Below are positions 9,105-17,347 of a stretch of DNA of 64,000 bases, in pieces. Each line of letters starts with the position of its first letter. The stretch's first letter is position 1. The DNA is taken from assembly GCF_022829405.1 (NCBI RefSeq), contig NZ_JAKSXW010000149.1:310001-374000 (forward strand), written 5' to 3'. The translations under genes and the position numbers were made by a program. Below the pieces are notes generated by a model. It saw only the letters and a program-made list of their open reading frames with translations. It had not been told where the DNA came from and did no database searches. Source of the DNA: Methylobacterium sp. J-076. Its GTDB lineage: Bacteria; Pseudomonadota; Alphaproteobacteria; Rhizobiales; Beijerinckiaceae.

Positions 9105-9309
9105 TTCACCGGATCACCACTCGGTCCGCGGCGATCATCCTATGTGGCACATCTTAAGGTGTGATTAGCTGAGCGTTTCCCTGTTCTAGGAGATTGCATA
9201 GCCAGCACTCCCCGCCGGACGGGAAGCCAAGCAGGGCGACCGAGTGCGCCGAGTAAAATGCTTTTTTTAACCTGGTGGCGATAGGACCAAAGGCGATCCG
9301 GAAGCTCGC

Positions 9310-9687
9310 ATGGCGCGCCTCGTGACTGTCCTACCCGTCAAATCGCGCCGCGCGATCGTCGTTTCGGCCTTGCTGTCCCTCGGGCTCGGCGCCGTGGCCG
9401 GCCTGTCGGTCATCGGGGGCCTCCAGGCCTCGGGCATCATCGTGTCCCAGAAGGGCCGCACCTTCCATCCGGATTCGCTGACCGTGGGGAAGGGCGAGAC
9501 GGTCATGATCGTCAACGACGACAGCGACCTGCTCCACCACGCCTACATCGATTCGCCGACCTTCAGCTTCGATTCCGGGGATCAGGAGCCGGGGAGCCGC
9601 ACGCCGATCACCTTCACGCAGACCGGCGTGTTCCAGGTGCTCTGCGGCATCCATCCGAAGATGAAGCTGGTGGTGCGGGTCAACTGA
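9310..9687 (+). CDS. cupredoxin-like periplasmic copper protein
   Basis: A 125-residue protein with an N-terminal membrane/signal segment (RRAIVVSALLSLGLGAVAGL). The mature part is a short plastocyanin/amicyanin-like beta sandwich. Type-1 copper ligands are visible: the first His in LLHHAYID and the C-terminal triad in VLCGIHPKMKL (Cys, His, Met). Such proteins carry electrons in the periplasm or stabilise copper. The length is normal for a single cupredoxin domain. The upstream region 9105-9309 is AT-richer, with a TTTTTTT run near 9262, and is the likely promoter area for this gene and the divergent GGDEF/EAL gene. The downstream neighbour is on the opposite strand. Confidence 0.85.
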   Translation: MARLVTVLPVKSRRAIVVSALLSLGLGAVAGLSVIGGLQASGIIVSQKGRTFHPDSLTVGKGETVMIVNDDSDLLHHAYIDSPTFSFDSGDQEPGSRTPITFTQTGVFQVLCGIHPKMKLVVRVN

Positions 9688-9711
9688 GGGGCCCGCCGAG
9701 GGCGAGCCCCG

Positions 9712-10989
9712 TCAGCGGGCGGCGGCGCGCATCGGCTGGCCGCGCACCGGCTTGTCGCCCGCATCGACGGGCTGGTCCTCGCGCAGATCAGGCGGTGGAC
9801 CGACGACGATCCGCGTCTCGGGCTCGAGACCGCCTTCGAGTTCGAGCATCCGGCCGAAGTCGCGGCGCAGGCTCACATCCCGCCACGTCACCCGCCCGTC
9901 GTCCTTCAGCACGGCGACGCGCAGCTTGCCGCCGCTGAACACGGCCGCCTCCGCGGGCACGACGACGCCGGGCTTCTCCCGTGGGATCTGGAGCGTGACG
10001 TCCGCATGCAGTCCGGACCGGAGGATCCCGTCGCCGTTCCGCACATCGACCTCCGTGGTCAGCGTCCGGGAGGCGGCCTGGAGGGCCACGGAGCTGCGCT
10101 CCACCGTGCCCTTGAAGACGCGCCCGGGCAGCTGCGGCACGCGGATCCGCGCCTCGACACCCGGCATGACGCCCCGCGTGAGGTTCTGCGGGACGTTCAC
10201 CGCGATGCGCAGGGTGCTGTCCTGATCGATCGTGACGAGGGGCGTGCCGCCGTTATCCGCCTTCACGAGGTCGCCGACGTCGACGCTGCGGGTGGTGATC
10301 ACGCCGTCGAAGGGGGCGACCACCCGTTCGAACGCCGCGAGGGCCCTTAGGCGCTCCACGGCGGCCTGTTGTGACTTGATGTTGGCGTCGGCGACCTTCA
10401 CCCCGGCCTCGGCCCCCGCCAGGGTCGCCGCCTGGGAGAGGACGCTCGCCTGCGACGTGTCCGCGTTCTGACGGGAGGCCCAGCCCTGGTCGGCCAGGGT
10501 GGTGGTGCGGTTGTTCGTCAGGTTGGCGAGGGTGACGTTGGCCTTGGCCTGCTCCACCTGCGCCTGCGCCTGCAGGAGCTGCGCCCGGAGCTGGCCGAGT
10601 TGCGCCTCGGCCTGGACGAGTTGCTGGTCGAGATCGGGCGCGGCGATGCGCAGGAGGAGATCGCCCGCCTTCACCCGTGAGCCGATATCGATGCGCCGCT
10701 CGGCGATGTAGCCCGTCGCCCGGGCGGCGATGGCCGCCGTCAGGAAAGGCCGGGTCTCGCCGGGCAGGGTGAGGTCCAGGGGCCCGTCGGCCCGCTCCGC
10801 CAGGGCCGTCTGGACCCGCGGGACGACCGTCCTGATCCTGTCGAGGGTGCGGGTGGCTTCCAGGTCCCGTTGCCAATGCCCGTAGGCCCCCCAGCCCACG
10901 AGGCCGATGCCGGCCAGGAGCAGCAAGAGGAACGGCGCCTTGCCCGGCGGGGGCGGCGGCTCCCGACGGTCGTCGTCACTCGCATGCAT
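9712..10989 (-). CDS. HlyD/RND efflux periplasmic adaptor subunit
   Basis: A 425-residue membrane-fusion protein. There is one N-terminal transmembrane anchor (FLLLLLAGIGLVGWGAYGHW). A first lipoyl half-motif (ARATGYIAERRIDIGSRVKA) precedes a long coiled-coil hairpin (QAEAQLGQLRAQLLQAQAQV and on), and the second half-motif FDGVITTRSVDVGDLV follows. The beta-barrel and membrane-proximal domains end the protein. Such adaptors bridge an inner-membrane pump and an outer-membrane channel. No pump or TolC-like gene lies next to it, so it is an orphan here; its partner must be encoded elsewhere. Convergent with the cupredoxin gene, with only a 24-base gap. Confidence 0.88.
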   Translation of the reverse strand: MHASDDDRREPPPPPGKAPFLLLLLAGIGLVGWGAYGHWQRDLEATRTLDRIRTVVPRVQTALAERADGPLDLTLPGETRPFLTAAIAARATGYIAERRIDIGSRVKAGDLLLRIAAPDLDQQLVQAEAQLGQLRAQLLQAQAQVEQAKANVTLANLTNNRTTTLADQGWASRQNADTSQASVLSQAATLAGAEAGVKVADANIKSQQAAVERLRALAAFERVVAPFDGVITTRSVDVGDLVKADNGGTPLVTIDQDSTLRIAVNVPQNLTRGVMPGVEARIRVPQLPGRVFKGTVERSSVALQAASRTLTTEVDVRNGDGILRSGLHADVTLQIPREKPGVVVPAEAAVFSGGKLRVAVLKDDGRVTWRDVSLRRDFGRMLELEGGLEPETRIVVGPPPDLREDQPVDAGDKPVRGQPMRAAAR

Positions 10990-11081
10990 GCCCGGCGCGC
11001 TCCGCCCCGGCGAGGGCCAGGATGCCGGAGGCTACCGGAGGCCGCGCTGGGATACCAGGGTGCTGGGTTGCCGCATCACCC

Positions 11082-11783
11082 TCAGCGGGGCAGCGTCAGC
11101 GGCTTGCTCCGGGCGGTGAGCCGCTTGTGCAGGTGCACCATCAGGGCGATGCCGAAGAGCGGCGTGATGAGGTTGACCACCGGCACGATCATCAGCGCCG
11201 CGAGCAGGCAGCCGGCGAGCAGGGTCCGGGTCGCGTGGGCCCGCCGCATCTGCGCGGCGCCGTCGATCCTGCGGAAGCGGGCCGCGGCCATCTCGAAATA
11301 TTCCCGCGACAGCAGGTACGCGTTGGCACCGAAGAACGCGGCCACGCCGATGACCGGGACGAAGAAGATCACCAGGGCCACGAGGTTGACGAGGAGCGTC
11401 AGGCCCGCGAACCGCAGGGCGTAGAGCATGGAGATGCCGAAGGGCATGGCCTGCCCCGGCGGGTCCCCCGGGAAGTCGGTGCGCTCCACGATCTCGGCGG
11501 CATCGTCGAGGAAGAAGCCGGCGACGACGATCGAGATGGCCGGCATCAGGTAGGCGAGGGCGACGAACAGCCCGAAGCCCGCGAGATAGTAGGCGAGGCT
11601 GTCGAGGATCGGGTACTGCGACGAGATGTGATGGCTCGCCTGGAACGCCTGGACGAAGCGGGTCAGCCCGAGCCAGAGCAGAGCCAGGATCCCCAGGGTG
11701 AGACCCAGCGATTTCCAGAGGATGCCGCGCAGGGCGGGGGACAGCGTCTGACGCAGGGCCGCGGCAGCGGAATCGAGAATCAT
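11082..11783 (-). CDS. EI24 domain (CysZ-like) membrane protein
   Basis: A 233-residue protein with about four hydrophobic segments and the layout of the EI24/CysZ family: SLGLTLGILALLWLGLT, a central pair of helices (LVALAYLMPAIS region), then LVNLVALVIFFVPVIGVAAF, the short FGANAYLLSREYFEMAA motif and the C-terminal NLITPLFGIALMVHL. CysZ imports sulfate for cysteine synthesis in enterobacteria; in alphaproteobacteria the family's substrate is mostly untested, and no cys genes are adjacent here. The gene is transcribed away from the amine oxidase gene, with an 85-base divergent intergenic region that probably holds both promoters. Confidence 0.8.
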   Translation of the reverse strand: MILDSAAAALRQTLSPALRGILWKSLGLTLGILALLWLGLTRFVQAFQASHHISSQYPILDSLAYYLAGFGLFVALAYLMPAISIVVAGFFLDDAAEIVERTDFPGDPPGQAMPFGISMLYALRFAGLTLLVNLVALVIFFVPVIGVAAFFGANAYLLSREYFEMAAARFRRIDGAAQMRRAHATRTLLAGCLLAALMIVPVVNLITPLFGIALMVHLHKRLTARSKPLTLPR

Positions 11784-11868
11784 CGGTTGGTGTCCGGATG
11801 TCGAAGCGGCTGGTTTGTGGGATCGCGGCCGGCGCGGCGCAAGGTGTGACGGGAGCGAAGGCGCGGCG

Positions 11869-13197
11869 ATGGTGAGAGCGATGGTGGCCGTCCCCCCGGA
11901 GACGGCGCACGCCCCGGACTACCGGCCCACCCTGGCGCCCCTGCCGGAGGCGCCCGACGTGGTGGTGGTCGGCGCGGGCGCGGCGGGGATCGCCGCCGCG
12001 CGGAGCCTCCTGGCGGCGGGCCTGTCCGTGGCCGTGCTGGAGGCGCGGGACCGGGTCGGGGGACGGGCCTGGACGGTGTCGCTGCGCGGCCATCCCGTCG
12101 ATCTCGGCGCCCACTGGCTCCATGCCGGGCCGATCAACCCCCTGGTCGCGCTCGGCCGGGCGCGCGGAGAGCGCCTGCGCCGGGCACCGCTGGACAGCCA
12201 CACCTGGGTGTCCGGGCGGCCGGCGCGCCCCTGGGAGGCCCGGGCGGGGGCCAGGGCCTTCGACAAGGCCGACCACGCCATGACCGGGGGCGCCGGCAGG
12301 GGCGGGCAGGACCGCCCCGCCGCCAGCGCCTTGCCGGTGGCCCTCGGGCCGTGGGGCGGCCGCGTGGCGCAGGTCCACGGCCTCGTCTCCGGCCGGCCCC
12401 TTGAGGAAGTGTCCCTGAACGACTTCCCGAGCATGGAATACGGCGACAACTTCTTCATTGGCGCCGGCTACGGCAACTACCTCGCCCGGCTGGCCGCGGG
12501 CCTGCCGATCCGGCTGTCCGCCCCCGTCCGCCGCATCGACTGGGCGGGGGAGGGCGTGCGGATCGAGACGGAGGGCGGCCCGGACCTGCGCGCGAGGGCG
12601 GCCATCGTCACTGTGCCGATGATGGTGCTGCGGGAGGGCCCGGCCTTCTCGCCGCCCCTGCCCAACGCGATTCGCGCGGCCATCGACGGCTTCTCCACCG
12701 GCATCTACGAGCACGCGGTGCTGCACTGGCCATCGAGCCCGTTCGCCGGCCGCGACCGCCTCGCCGGGTTCCATGGGGGCCGCCGTTCGCCCGCCGGGCT
12801 GCTGACGCGGATCGACGGCACTCCCTTCCACTTCTACGAGCTCGACATCCACGAAGCCGCCCGGCTCGACGCGGCCGGCGGCGGCGCGGACGCCGTGCGC
12901 CGGCACGTCCGCGCGGTGCTGGCCGAGCAGGTCGGACGGGCCCGCCTGCGCGACCTGACGATCCCCGCGGTCAGCGCATGGCGGCACGATCCCTACGCCC
13001 GCGGCTCATGGGCGGTGGTGCCGCCGGGGCATGCGGAGGCGCGGCTGACCCTGCGCGACGGGATCGGCGGGAAGGTGTGGTTTGCCGGCGAGGCCCTCTC
13101 GCGCGAGCAATGGGGGACGGTGGGCGGCGCCTTCGAACAGGGGCTCCGGGCGGCGGAGGCCGCCGCAGGCGCGATCCGGGCGACAACCGAGGGGTGA
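11869..13197 (+). CDS. FAD-dependent amine oxidase / oxidoreductase
   Basis: A 442-residue flavoprotein of the monoamine-oxidase-like superfamily. The dinucleotide motif VVVGAGAAGIAAARSLL near residue 32 is followed by VLEARDRVGGRAWTV and the C-terminal FAD-binding signature KVWFAGEALSREQWGTVGGA. The segment WLHAGPINPL also resembles polyamine-oxidase-like proteins. No signal peptide is evident. The substrate (a primary amine, polyamine or carotenoid-like molecule) cannot be told from sequence. The ATG at 11869 is taken as the start; another ATG at 11881 is equally possible and would remove four residues. It is divergent from the EI24 gene and followed 65 bases later by a cyclic-nucleotide-binding gene. 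Confidence 0.82.
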   Translation: MVRAMVAVPPETAHAPDYRPTLAPLPEAPDVVVVGAGAAGIAAARSLLAAGLSVAVLEARDRVGGRAWTVSLRGHPVDLGAHWLHAGPINPLVALGRARGERLRRAPLDSHTWVSGRPARPWEARAGARAFDKADHAMTGGAGRGGQDRPAASALPVALGPWGGRVAQVHGLVSGRPLEEVSLNDFPSMEYGDNFFIGAGYGNYLARLAAGLPIRLSAPVRRIDWAGEGVRIETEGGPDLRARAAIVTVPMMVLREGPAFSPPLPNAIRAAIDGFSTGIYEHAVLHWPSSPFAGRDRLAGFHGGRRSPAGLLTRIDGTPFHFYELDIHEAARLDAAGGGADAVRRHVRAVLAEQVGRARLRDLTIPAVSAWRHDPYARGSWAVVPPGHAEARLTLRDGIGGKVWFAGEALSREQWGTVGGAFEQGLRAAEAAAGAIRATTEG

Positions 13198-13262
13198 ATC
13201 GGTCCTTGCCCCCCGCGATGCGGACGGGCATTCCCGCCCCGCACAGGCTTCCGGGGAAGGCG

Positions 13263-13883
13263 ATGAACTGGATCGAGGCCATCGGCTACCTCGGCACGGC
13301 GCTGACGATCGCCGCCTCGGCCATGAGCACGATGATTCCCTTGCGGATCATCTCCCTCTGCGCGAGTTGCGCCGTGGCCACCTACGGGTTCCTCATCGGC
13401 AGCATGCCGGTGGTGCTGACGGAGTGCATCCAGATCCCGTTCAACGCCTACCGGCTCTGGGAGATGGTCCGCCTCGTCCGCGACACGGAGGCCGCTGCGG
13501 CCGGCAACCTCTCCCTCGAATGGCTGACGCCCTTCGGCAGCAAGCGGCGCTTCGGAACCGGCCAGACGGTGTTCCGCAAGGGCGACCCGGCGGACGAACT
13601 CTACTACGTCGAGAGCGGCGTTTTCCTGATCCCCGAGGTGGGCGTCGAGATCCGGCGCGGCGGCATCGTCGGCGAACTCGGGCTGCTGTCGCCCGGCAAC
13701 ACGCGAACCGCCTCGCTGATCTGCCTTCAGGCGGGGAGGGCGCTGCGGATCTCCTATTCGGAGGTCAAGCAGCTCTACTACCAGAACCCCGAATTCGGGT
13801 TCTACTTCCTCAAGCTCACCAGCGAGCGCCTGTTCAACAGCGTCAAGGGAGGCGACCGGGTCGCCGCTGGGGATGCGCTGTGA
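13263..13883 (+). CDS. membrane protein with C-terminal cyclic nucleotide-binding domain
   Basis: A 206-residue protein. The first ~75 residues hold two or three hydrophobic helices (IGYLGTALTIAASAMSTMIP, then SLCASCAVATYGFLIGSMPV) that resemble the small YgjV-like membrane module. From about residue 90 a cNMP-binding beta-roll follows (FGTGQTVFRKGDPADELYYV, then GGIVGELGLLSPGNTRTASL), with the phosphate-binding-cassette pattern GELG. The usual Arg of the cassette appears as the R of NTRTAS. It has no DNA-binding helix-turn-helix, so it is not a Crp-type regulator. It probably senses a ligand at the membrane; output unknown. Start chosen at 13263, where hydrophobic coding character begins. 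Confidence 0.78.
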   Translation: MNWIEAIGYLGTALTIAASAMSTMIPLRIISLCASCAVATYGFLIGSMPVVLTECIQIPFNAYRLWEMVRLVRDTEAAAAGNLSLEWLTPFGSKRRFGTGQTVFRKGDPADELYYVESGVFLIPEVGVEIRRGGIVGELGLLSPGNTRTASLICLQAGRALRISYSEVKQLYYQNPEFGFYFLKLTSERLFNSVKGGDRVAAGDAL

Positions 13884-13987
13884 CGCGGCCCCTACGATTT
13901 TGAGGCCGCCGCCTTCCTCGATCGCGTCACCGCGCCCGCCATGACGGGCCGGGTCGTTAGGTGCTGAGGGTCCGCGAACTGACCCCT

Positions 13988-14986
13988 TCAGAGCATGCTG
14001 GGGAGGATGCGATCCGGCGGGCGGTGCCCGTCCATGAAGGTCCGGATGTTGATGATGACCTTCTCACCCATGTCGATACGGCTCTCGTGGGTCGCCGATC
14101 CCATATGCGGCAGCAGCACCACCTTGCCCTGCCGGGCGAGCTTCACAAGGCGCGGGCTCACCGCCGGCTCCTGCTCGAACACGTCGAGCCCCGCCGCCGA
14201 GACGTCACCCGCCTCGATCAGGCGGGCGAGGGCGTTCTCGTCGATGACTTCGCCGCGGGCAGTGTTCACGACGATCGCCTCGGGCTTCAGCAGCTTCAGG
14301 CGCCGCGCCGAGAGCAGGTGGTAGGTCGCCGGCGTGTGCGGGCAGTTCACCGAGACGATGTCCACCCGGGCCAGCATCTGGTCGAGGGATTCCCAGTAGG
14401 TCGCGTCGAGGGCAGCCTCGGTCGCCGCCGGGACACGGCGCCGGTTGTGGTAATGCACCTGCAGGCCGAAGGCCCGGGCGCGCTTGGCGAGGGCCTGCCC
14501 GATCCGCCCCATGCCGACGATGCCCAGGCGCTTGCCGGTGATGCGGCGGCCGAGCATCCAGGTGGGCGACCAGCCGGTCGTCCAATCGTCGTCCGGGATG
14601 ATCCGGGCGCCCTCGGGCACCCGGCGGGCGACGGCGAGGATCAGCGCCATCGTCATGTCGGCCGTGTCCTCGGTGAGGACACCCGGCGTGTTCGTGACGG
14701 TGATGCCGCGCTCGAGGGCGACGCCGACATCGATATGATCGACGCCGTTGCCGAAATTCGCGATCAGACGCAGGTTCGGCCCCGCCTGGGCGAGGAGCGC
14801 CGAATCGATCTCGTCCGTCACCGTCGGCACGAGCACGTCGGCCTCACGCAGGGCGGCCGCCAACGCCTCGCCGCCGAGCGGCGCATCGCTCTCGTTGAGG
14901 CGGACGTCGAACAGCTCGCGCATCCGCGTCTCGACGGCGTCCGGCAGGCGCCGCGTCACCACCACGAGCGGCTTGCGCTTCGACAC
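13988..14986 (-). CDS. D-isomer specific 2-hydroxyacid dehydrogenase (glyoxylate reductase-like)
   Basis: A 332-residue NAD(P)H-dependent dehydrogenase. Visible landmarks are the substrate loop NFGNGVDHIDV near residue 95, the Rossmann motif LGIVGMGRIGQALAKRA near 155, the catalytic Arg in VVNTARGEVIDENAL near 240 and the catalytic His in LLPHMGSATHESR near 290. It is closest in pattern to glyoxylate/hydroxypyruvate reductase (GyaR), which reduces glyoxylate to glycolate or hydroxypyruvate to glycerate; hydroxypyruvate reduction is central to the serine cycle of methylotrophs. The substrate is not proven, and methylotrophs keep a separate HprA. Monocistronic, convergent with the cNMP gene. 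Confidence 0.85.
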   Translation of the reverse strand: MSKRKPLVVVTRRLPDAVETRMRELFDVRLNESDAPLGGEALAAALREADVLVPTVTDEIDSALLAQAGPNLRLIANFGNGVDHIDVGVALERGITVTNTPGVLTEDTADMTMALILAVARRVPEGARIIPDDDWTTGWSPTWMLGRRITGKRLGIVGMGRIGQALAKRARAFGLQVHYHNRRRVPAATEAALDATYWESLDQMLARVDIVSVNCPHTPATYHLLSARRLKLLKPEAIVVNTARGEVIDENALARLIEAGDVSAAGLDVFEQEPAVSPRLVKLARQGKVVLLPHMGSATHESRIDMGEKVIINIRTFMDGHRPPDRILPSML

Positions 14987-15177
14987 GTCTCACTCCCCCG
15001 GGCCCAGTGGCCGCAAGCATCCGTTAACCGAGTTCGGCCACACAGGACCGGCTTCCGCACCCCGGTTGCCGGCTGGTGCCGGCTCCGATGGCCTGTCTAG
15101 CAGAGGCCCGGCGGAACACAATCGGACCCCCGGCCCCCTCGGGGAGATCCGGTCCGGACCTTATCTCAGGAGGGACG

Positions 15178-15729
15178 ATGCGCGCGCTACGCCCGAGTCT
15201 CATCGCCGTCCTCCTCGCCACCGCCTCGGCCTGGGCCGTCCCGGCGTCGGCGCAGGAGAACGGTGTCGGCCCGGTCACCAAACTGCCGCTGCCGCGCTAT
15301 GCCAGCCTCAAGACGGACCGGGTGAACCTTCGCGAAGGCCCCTCGAAGGATCACCGCACCCTGTGGGTGTTTCAGCGGGCCGGCTTGCCTGTGGAAATCA
15401 TCGGCGAATTCGAGACATGGCGCCGGATCCGCGATTCCGAGGGCACCGAAGGCTGGGTGCTGCACTCGCTCCTGTCTGGTCGGCGGACCGCCATCGTCAG
15501 CGCCGGGCCTGACAAGGACGGGGTGAAGGCCTCGATCCCGCTGCGCGCGAGCGCCGACGATACGGCCCGGGACGAGGCCCGCCTCCAGACGGGGGTGATC
15601 GGCAACGTGAAGAAGTGTGACGGATCGTGGTGCCGCCTCGTCGTCACCCTGCCCACGAAGCGCGACGTGGACGGCTACATCCGCCAGACCCGCCTCTGGG
15701 GCGTCTACCCCAACGAGAAGGTGGATTAG
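15178..15729 (+). CDS. secreted bacterial SH3 domain protein
   Basis: A 183-residue protein with a signal peptide (SLIAVLLATASAWAVPASA, cleavage before QENG) and two SH3-like repeats. The first is SLKTDRVNLREGPSKDHRTL with GEFETWRRIRDSEGTEGWV; the second starts near IPLRASADDTA and ends CDGSWCRLVV. Both contain the RxGP and WxR(I/V) patterns of SH3b domains that bind cell-wall or cell-surface ligands. A strong ribosome binding site (AGGAGGG, seven bases before ATG 15178) fixes the start; an upstream in-frame ATG at 15076 has none. Family members are common in Hyphomicrobiales and of unknown role. Convergent with irr. Confidence 0.86.
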   Translation: MRALRPSLIAVLLATASAWAVPASAQENGVGPVTKLPLPRYASLKTDRVNLREGPSKDHRTLWVFQRAGLPVEIIGEFETWRRIRDSEGTEGWVLHSLLSGRRTAIVSAGPDKDGVKASIPLRASADDTARDEARLQTGVIGNVKKCDGSWCRLVVTLPTKRDVDGYIRQTRLWGVYPNEKVD

Positions 15730-15854
15730 CGGGGCCGCCCCTTCCCCGCCGTCATCGCGGGCACGGCGCAACGGTCCCCGGTAGCGGGGCAATCGCCGAG
15801 CGCCGCGCCGCAGGGCCGCGCCACCGCCGTCGCGATGACGACGTCGCGGCCGGA

Positions 15855-15882
15855 CAATAAAAAACCCGGCCGAAGCCGGGTT
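15855..15882 (-). terminator. intrinsic terminator of irr
   Basis: On the minus strand the stem AACCCGGC / GCCGGGTT, with a four-base TTCG loop, is followed directly by a run of six T. This is a textbook intrinsic terminator placed 32 bases after the irr stop codon. It also lies about 130 bases downstream of the convergent SH3 gene. Confidence 0.9.
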
Positions 15883-15913
15883 CTGCATCACCTTCACGCC
15901 GAGAGGGCGGGTC

Positions 15914-16510
15914 TCACCCCTGCTGGCGGCGGCCGGCGGGGCGGCTGCGGCGGAGGCGGACGATGACCTCCACACCGGCGATCTCCATGCCCTCGGGGGC
16001 TTCCGGCAGCGAATCGACCGTGATGCCGCAATCCGGCATGTCGATCACCGCGCCCTCTTCCTCGAGGTAGAAGTGGTGGTGCTCGGACGGGTTGGTGTCG
16101 AAGTAGGCCTTCGACCCGTCGAGGGCCAGTTGGCGGAGCAGTCCCGCCTCGGTGAACTGGTGCAGGGTGTTGTACACCGTGGCCAGGGACACCGGCACCT
16201 TCGCCCGCATCGCCTCGTCGTACAGCATTTCCGCCGTCAGGTGACGGTCCCCCCGGCCGAACAGGAGCCATCCGAGGGAGAGGCGCTGACGGGTCGGGCG
16301 CAGGCCGGCGCGGCGGAGACGCTCGCGCAGATCCGAGAGCGGGCAGCCACGGCGACCGGCCCCATTCGCCTCCAACTGGAGGGTGGGGATACGACCGCTC
16401 AGAACAGCCTGCAGGGGCACCATCTCTGACATATCGGACTGAACGCTCGACGCGAGGACAGACAATTCCTCGGAGTATACGGAAGGCGACGCGGCGTCGC
16501 AACCCGGCAT
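15914..16510 (-). CDS. irr: Irr, Fur-family iron/heme response regulator
   Basis: Fur-superfamily transcription factor of the Irr branch, which in Rhizobiales represses iron-consuming genes under iron limitation and is degraded on heme binding. The winged-helix block GLRPTRQRLSLGWLLFG, HLTAEMLYDEAM and VPVSLATVYNTLHQF is clear, and the His-rich motif SEHHHFYLEEEG matches the Irr HxH heme/metal site; the Cys of typical Fur zinc sites is lacking. At 198 residues it has a long N-terminus: an in-frame ATG at 16432 would give 172 residues and could be the true start. It is divergent from fabA (spacing about 110 bases) and ends in a strong terminator. Confidence 0.93.
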   Translation of the reverse strand: MPGCDAASPSVYSEELSVLASSVQSDMSEMVPLQAVLSGRIPTLQLEANGAGRRGCPLSDLRERLRRAGLRPTRQRLSLGWLLFGRGDRHLTAEMLYDEAMRAKVPVSLATVYNTLHQFTEAGLLRQLALDGSKAYFDTNPSEHHHFYLEEEGAVIDMPDCGITVDSLPEAPEGMEIAGVEVIVRLRRSRPAGRRQQG

Positions 16511-16623
16511 AGCTTGACCGGGCGAGACGCTTTGAACCGGCCCTCGCCCGTGCTAACCCGCGCCCGGATGTGTCGGCGGTGGGCGCCGGCCCGTCGCTAC
16601 TGAACGGGAATTGCTGCGCTTTC

Positions 16624-17163
16624 ATGCCGCCTGACGCCGACACCGCGCAATCGCCGGCTCCGAGCCGCCGCTCGAGCTACTCCTACGAGGACCTGTTGGC
16701 CTGCGGGCGCGGCGAGCTGTTCGGACCGGGCAACGCGCAATTGCCGCTGCCGCCCATGCTGATGTTCGACCGCATCACCTCGATCGGGGAGGATGGGGGC
16801 GCCCACGGCAAGGGCCACGTCCTCGCCGAGTTCGACATCCGGCCGGACCTCTGGTTCTTCCCCTGCCATTTCCAGGGCGATCCGGTGATGCCGGGCTGCC
16901 TCGGGCTCGACGCGCTCTGGCAGCTCGTCGGCTTCCACCTCGGCTGGCTCGGCGCCACGGGCCGCGGCCGGGCCTTGGGTGTCGGCGAGGTGAAGTTCGC
17001 CGACCAGGTGCTGCCGACCAACAAGAAGGTCGTCTACGGCATCGACATCAAGCGGGTCCGCCAAGGCCGCCTCGTCCTGGGTATCGCCGACGGCTGGCTG
17101 GAGGCTGACGGCAACCGGATCTACGAGGCGAGCGACCTGCGCGTCGCCCTGTTCCGGGCCTGA
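16624..17163 (+). CDS. fabA: 3-hydroxydecanoyl-ACP dehydratase/isomerase
   Basis: Bifunctional FAS II enzyme that dehydrates 3-hydroxydecanoyl-ACP and isomerises trans-2- to cis-3-decenoyl-ACP, the branch point for unsaturated fatty acids. From the ATG at 16624 it is 179 residues, the normal size. The N-terminal YSYEDLLACGRGELFG and the catalytic His in FFPCHFQGDPVMPGCLGLDA are intact, with the catalytic Asp/Glu helix in CLGLDALWQLVGF. An in-frame ATG at 16570 would add 18 unrelated residues and is less likely. It heads the fabA-fabB-fabI cluster, divergent from irr. Confidence 0.95.
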   Translation: MPPDADTAQSPAPSRRSSYSYEDLLACGRGELFGPGNAQLPLPPMLMFDRITSIGEDGGAHGKGHVLAEFDIRPDLWFFPCHFQGDPVMPGCLGLDALWQLVGFHLGWLGATGRGRALGVGEVKFADQVLPTNKKVVYGIDIKRVRQGRLVLGIADGWLEADGNRIYEASDLRVALFRA

Positions 17164-17347
17164 ATTCCCGAATTCCCTCGTCCTTCGGGGGTCGCCGCCG
17201 GGCCGGTGTGGGCCCGGCGCGGTTCGATCTTTCCGCCGGCCGGGGCAACGCCATGCGTTCCCGGCTGTTGAGATTGTACCGGCTACCCCTTAGCTGACCG
17301 CAACGCGGCCCGGGCAACCGATGCCGCGACGGAGGTTTGGTCGTTCC

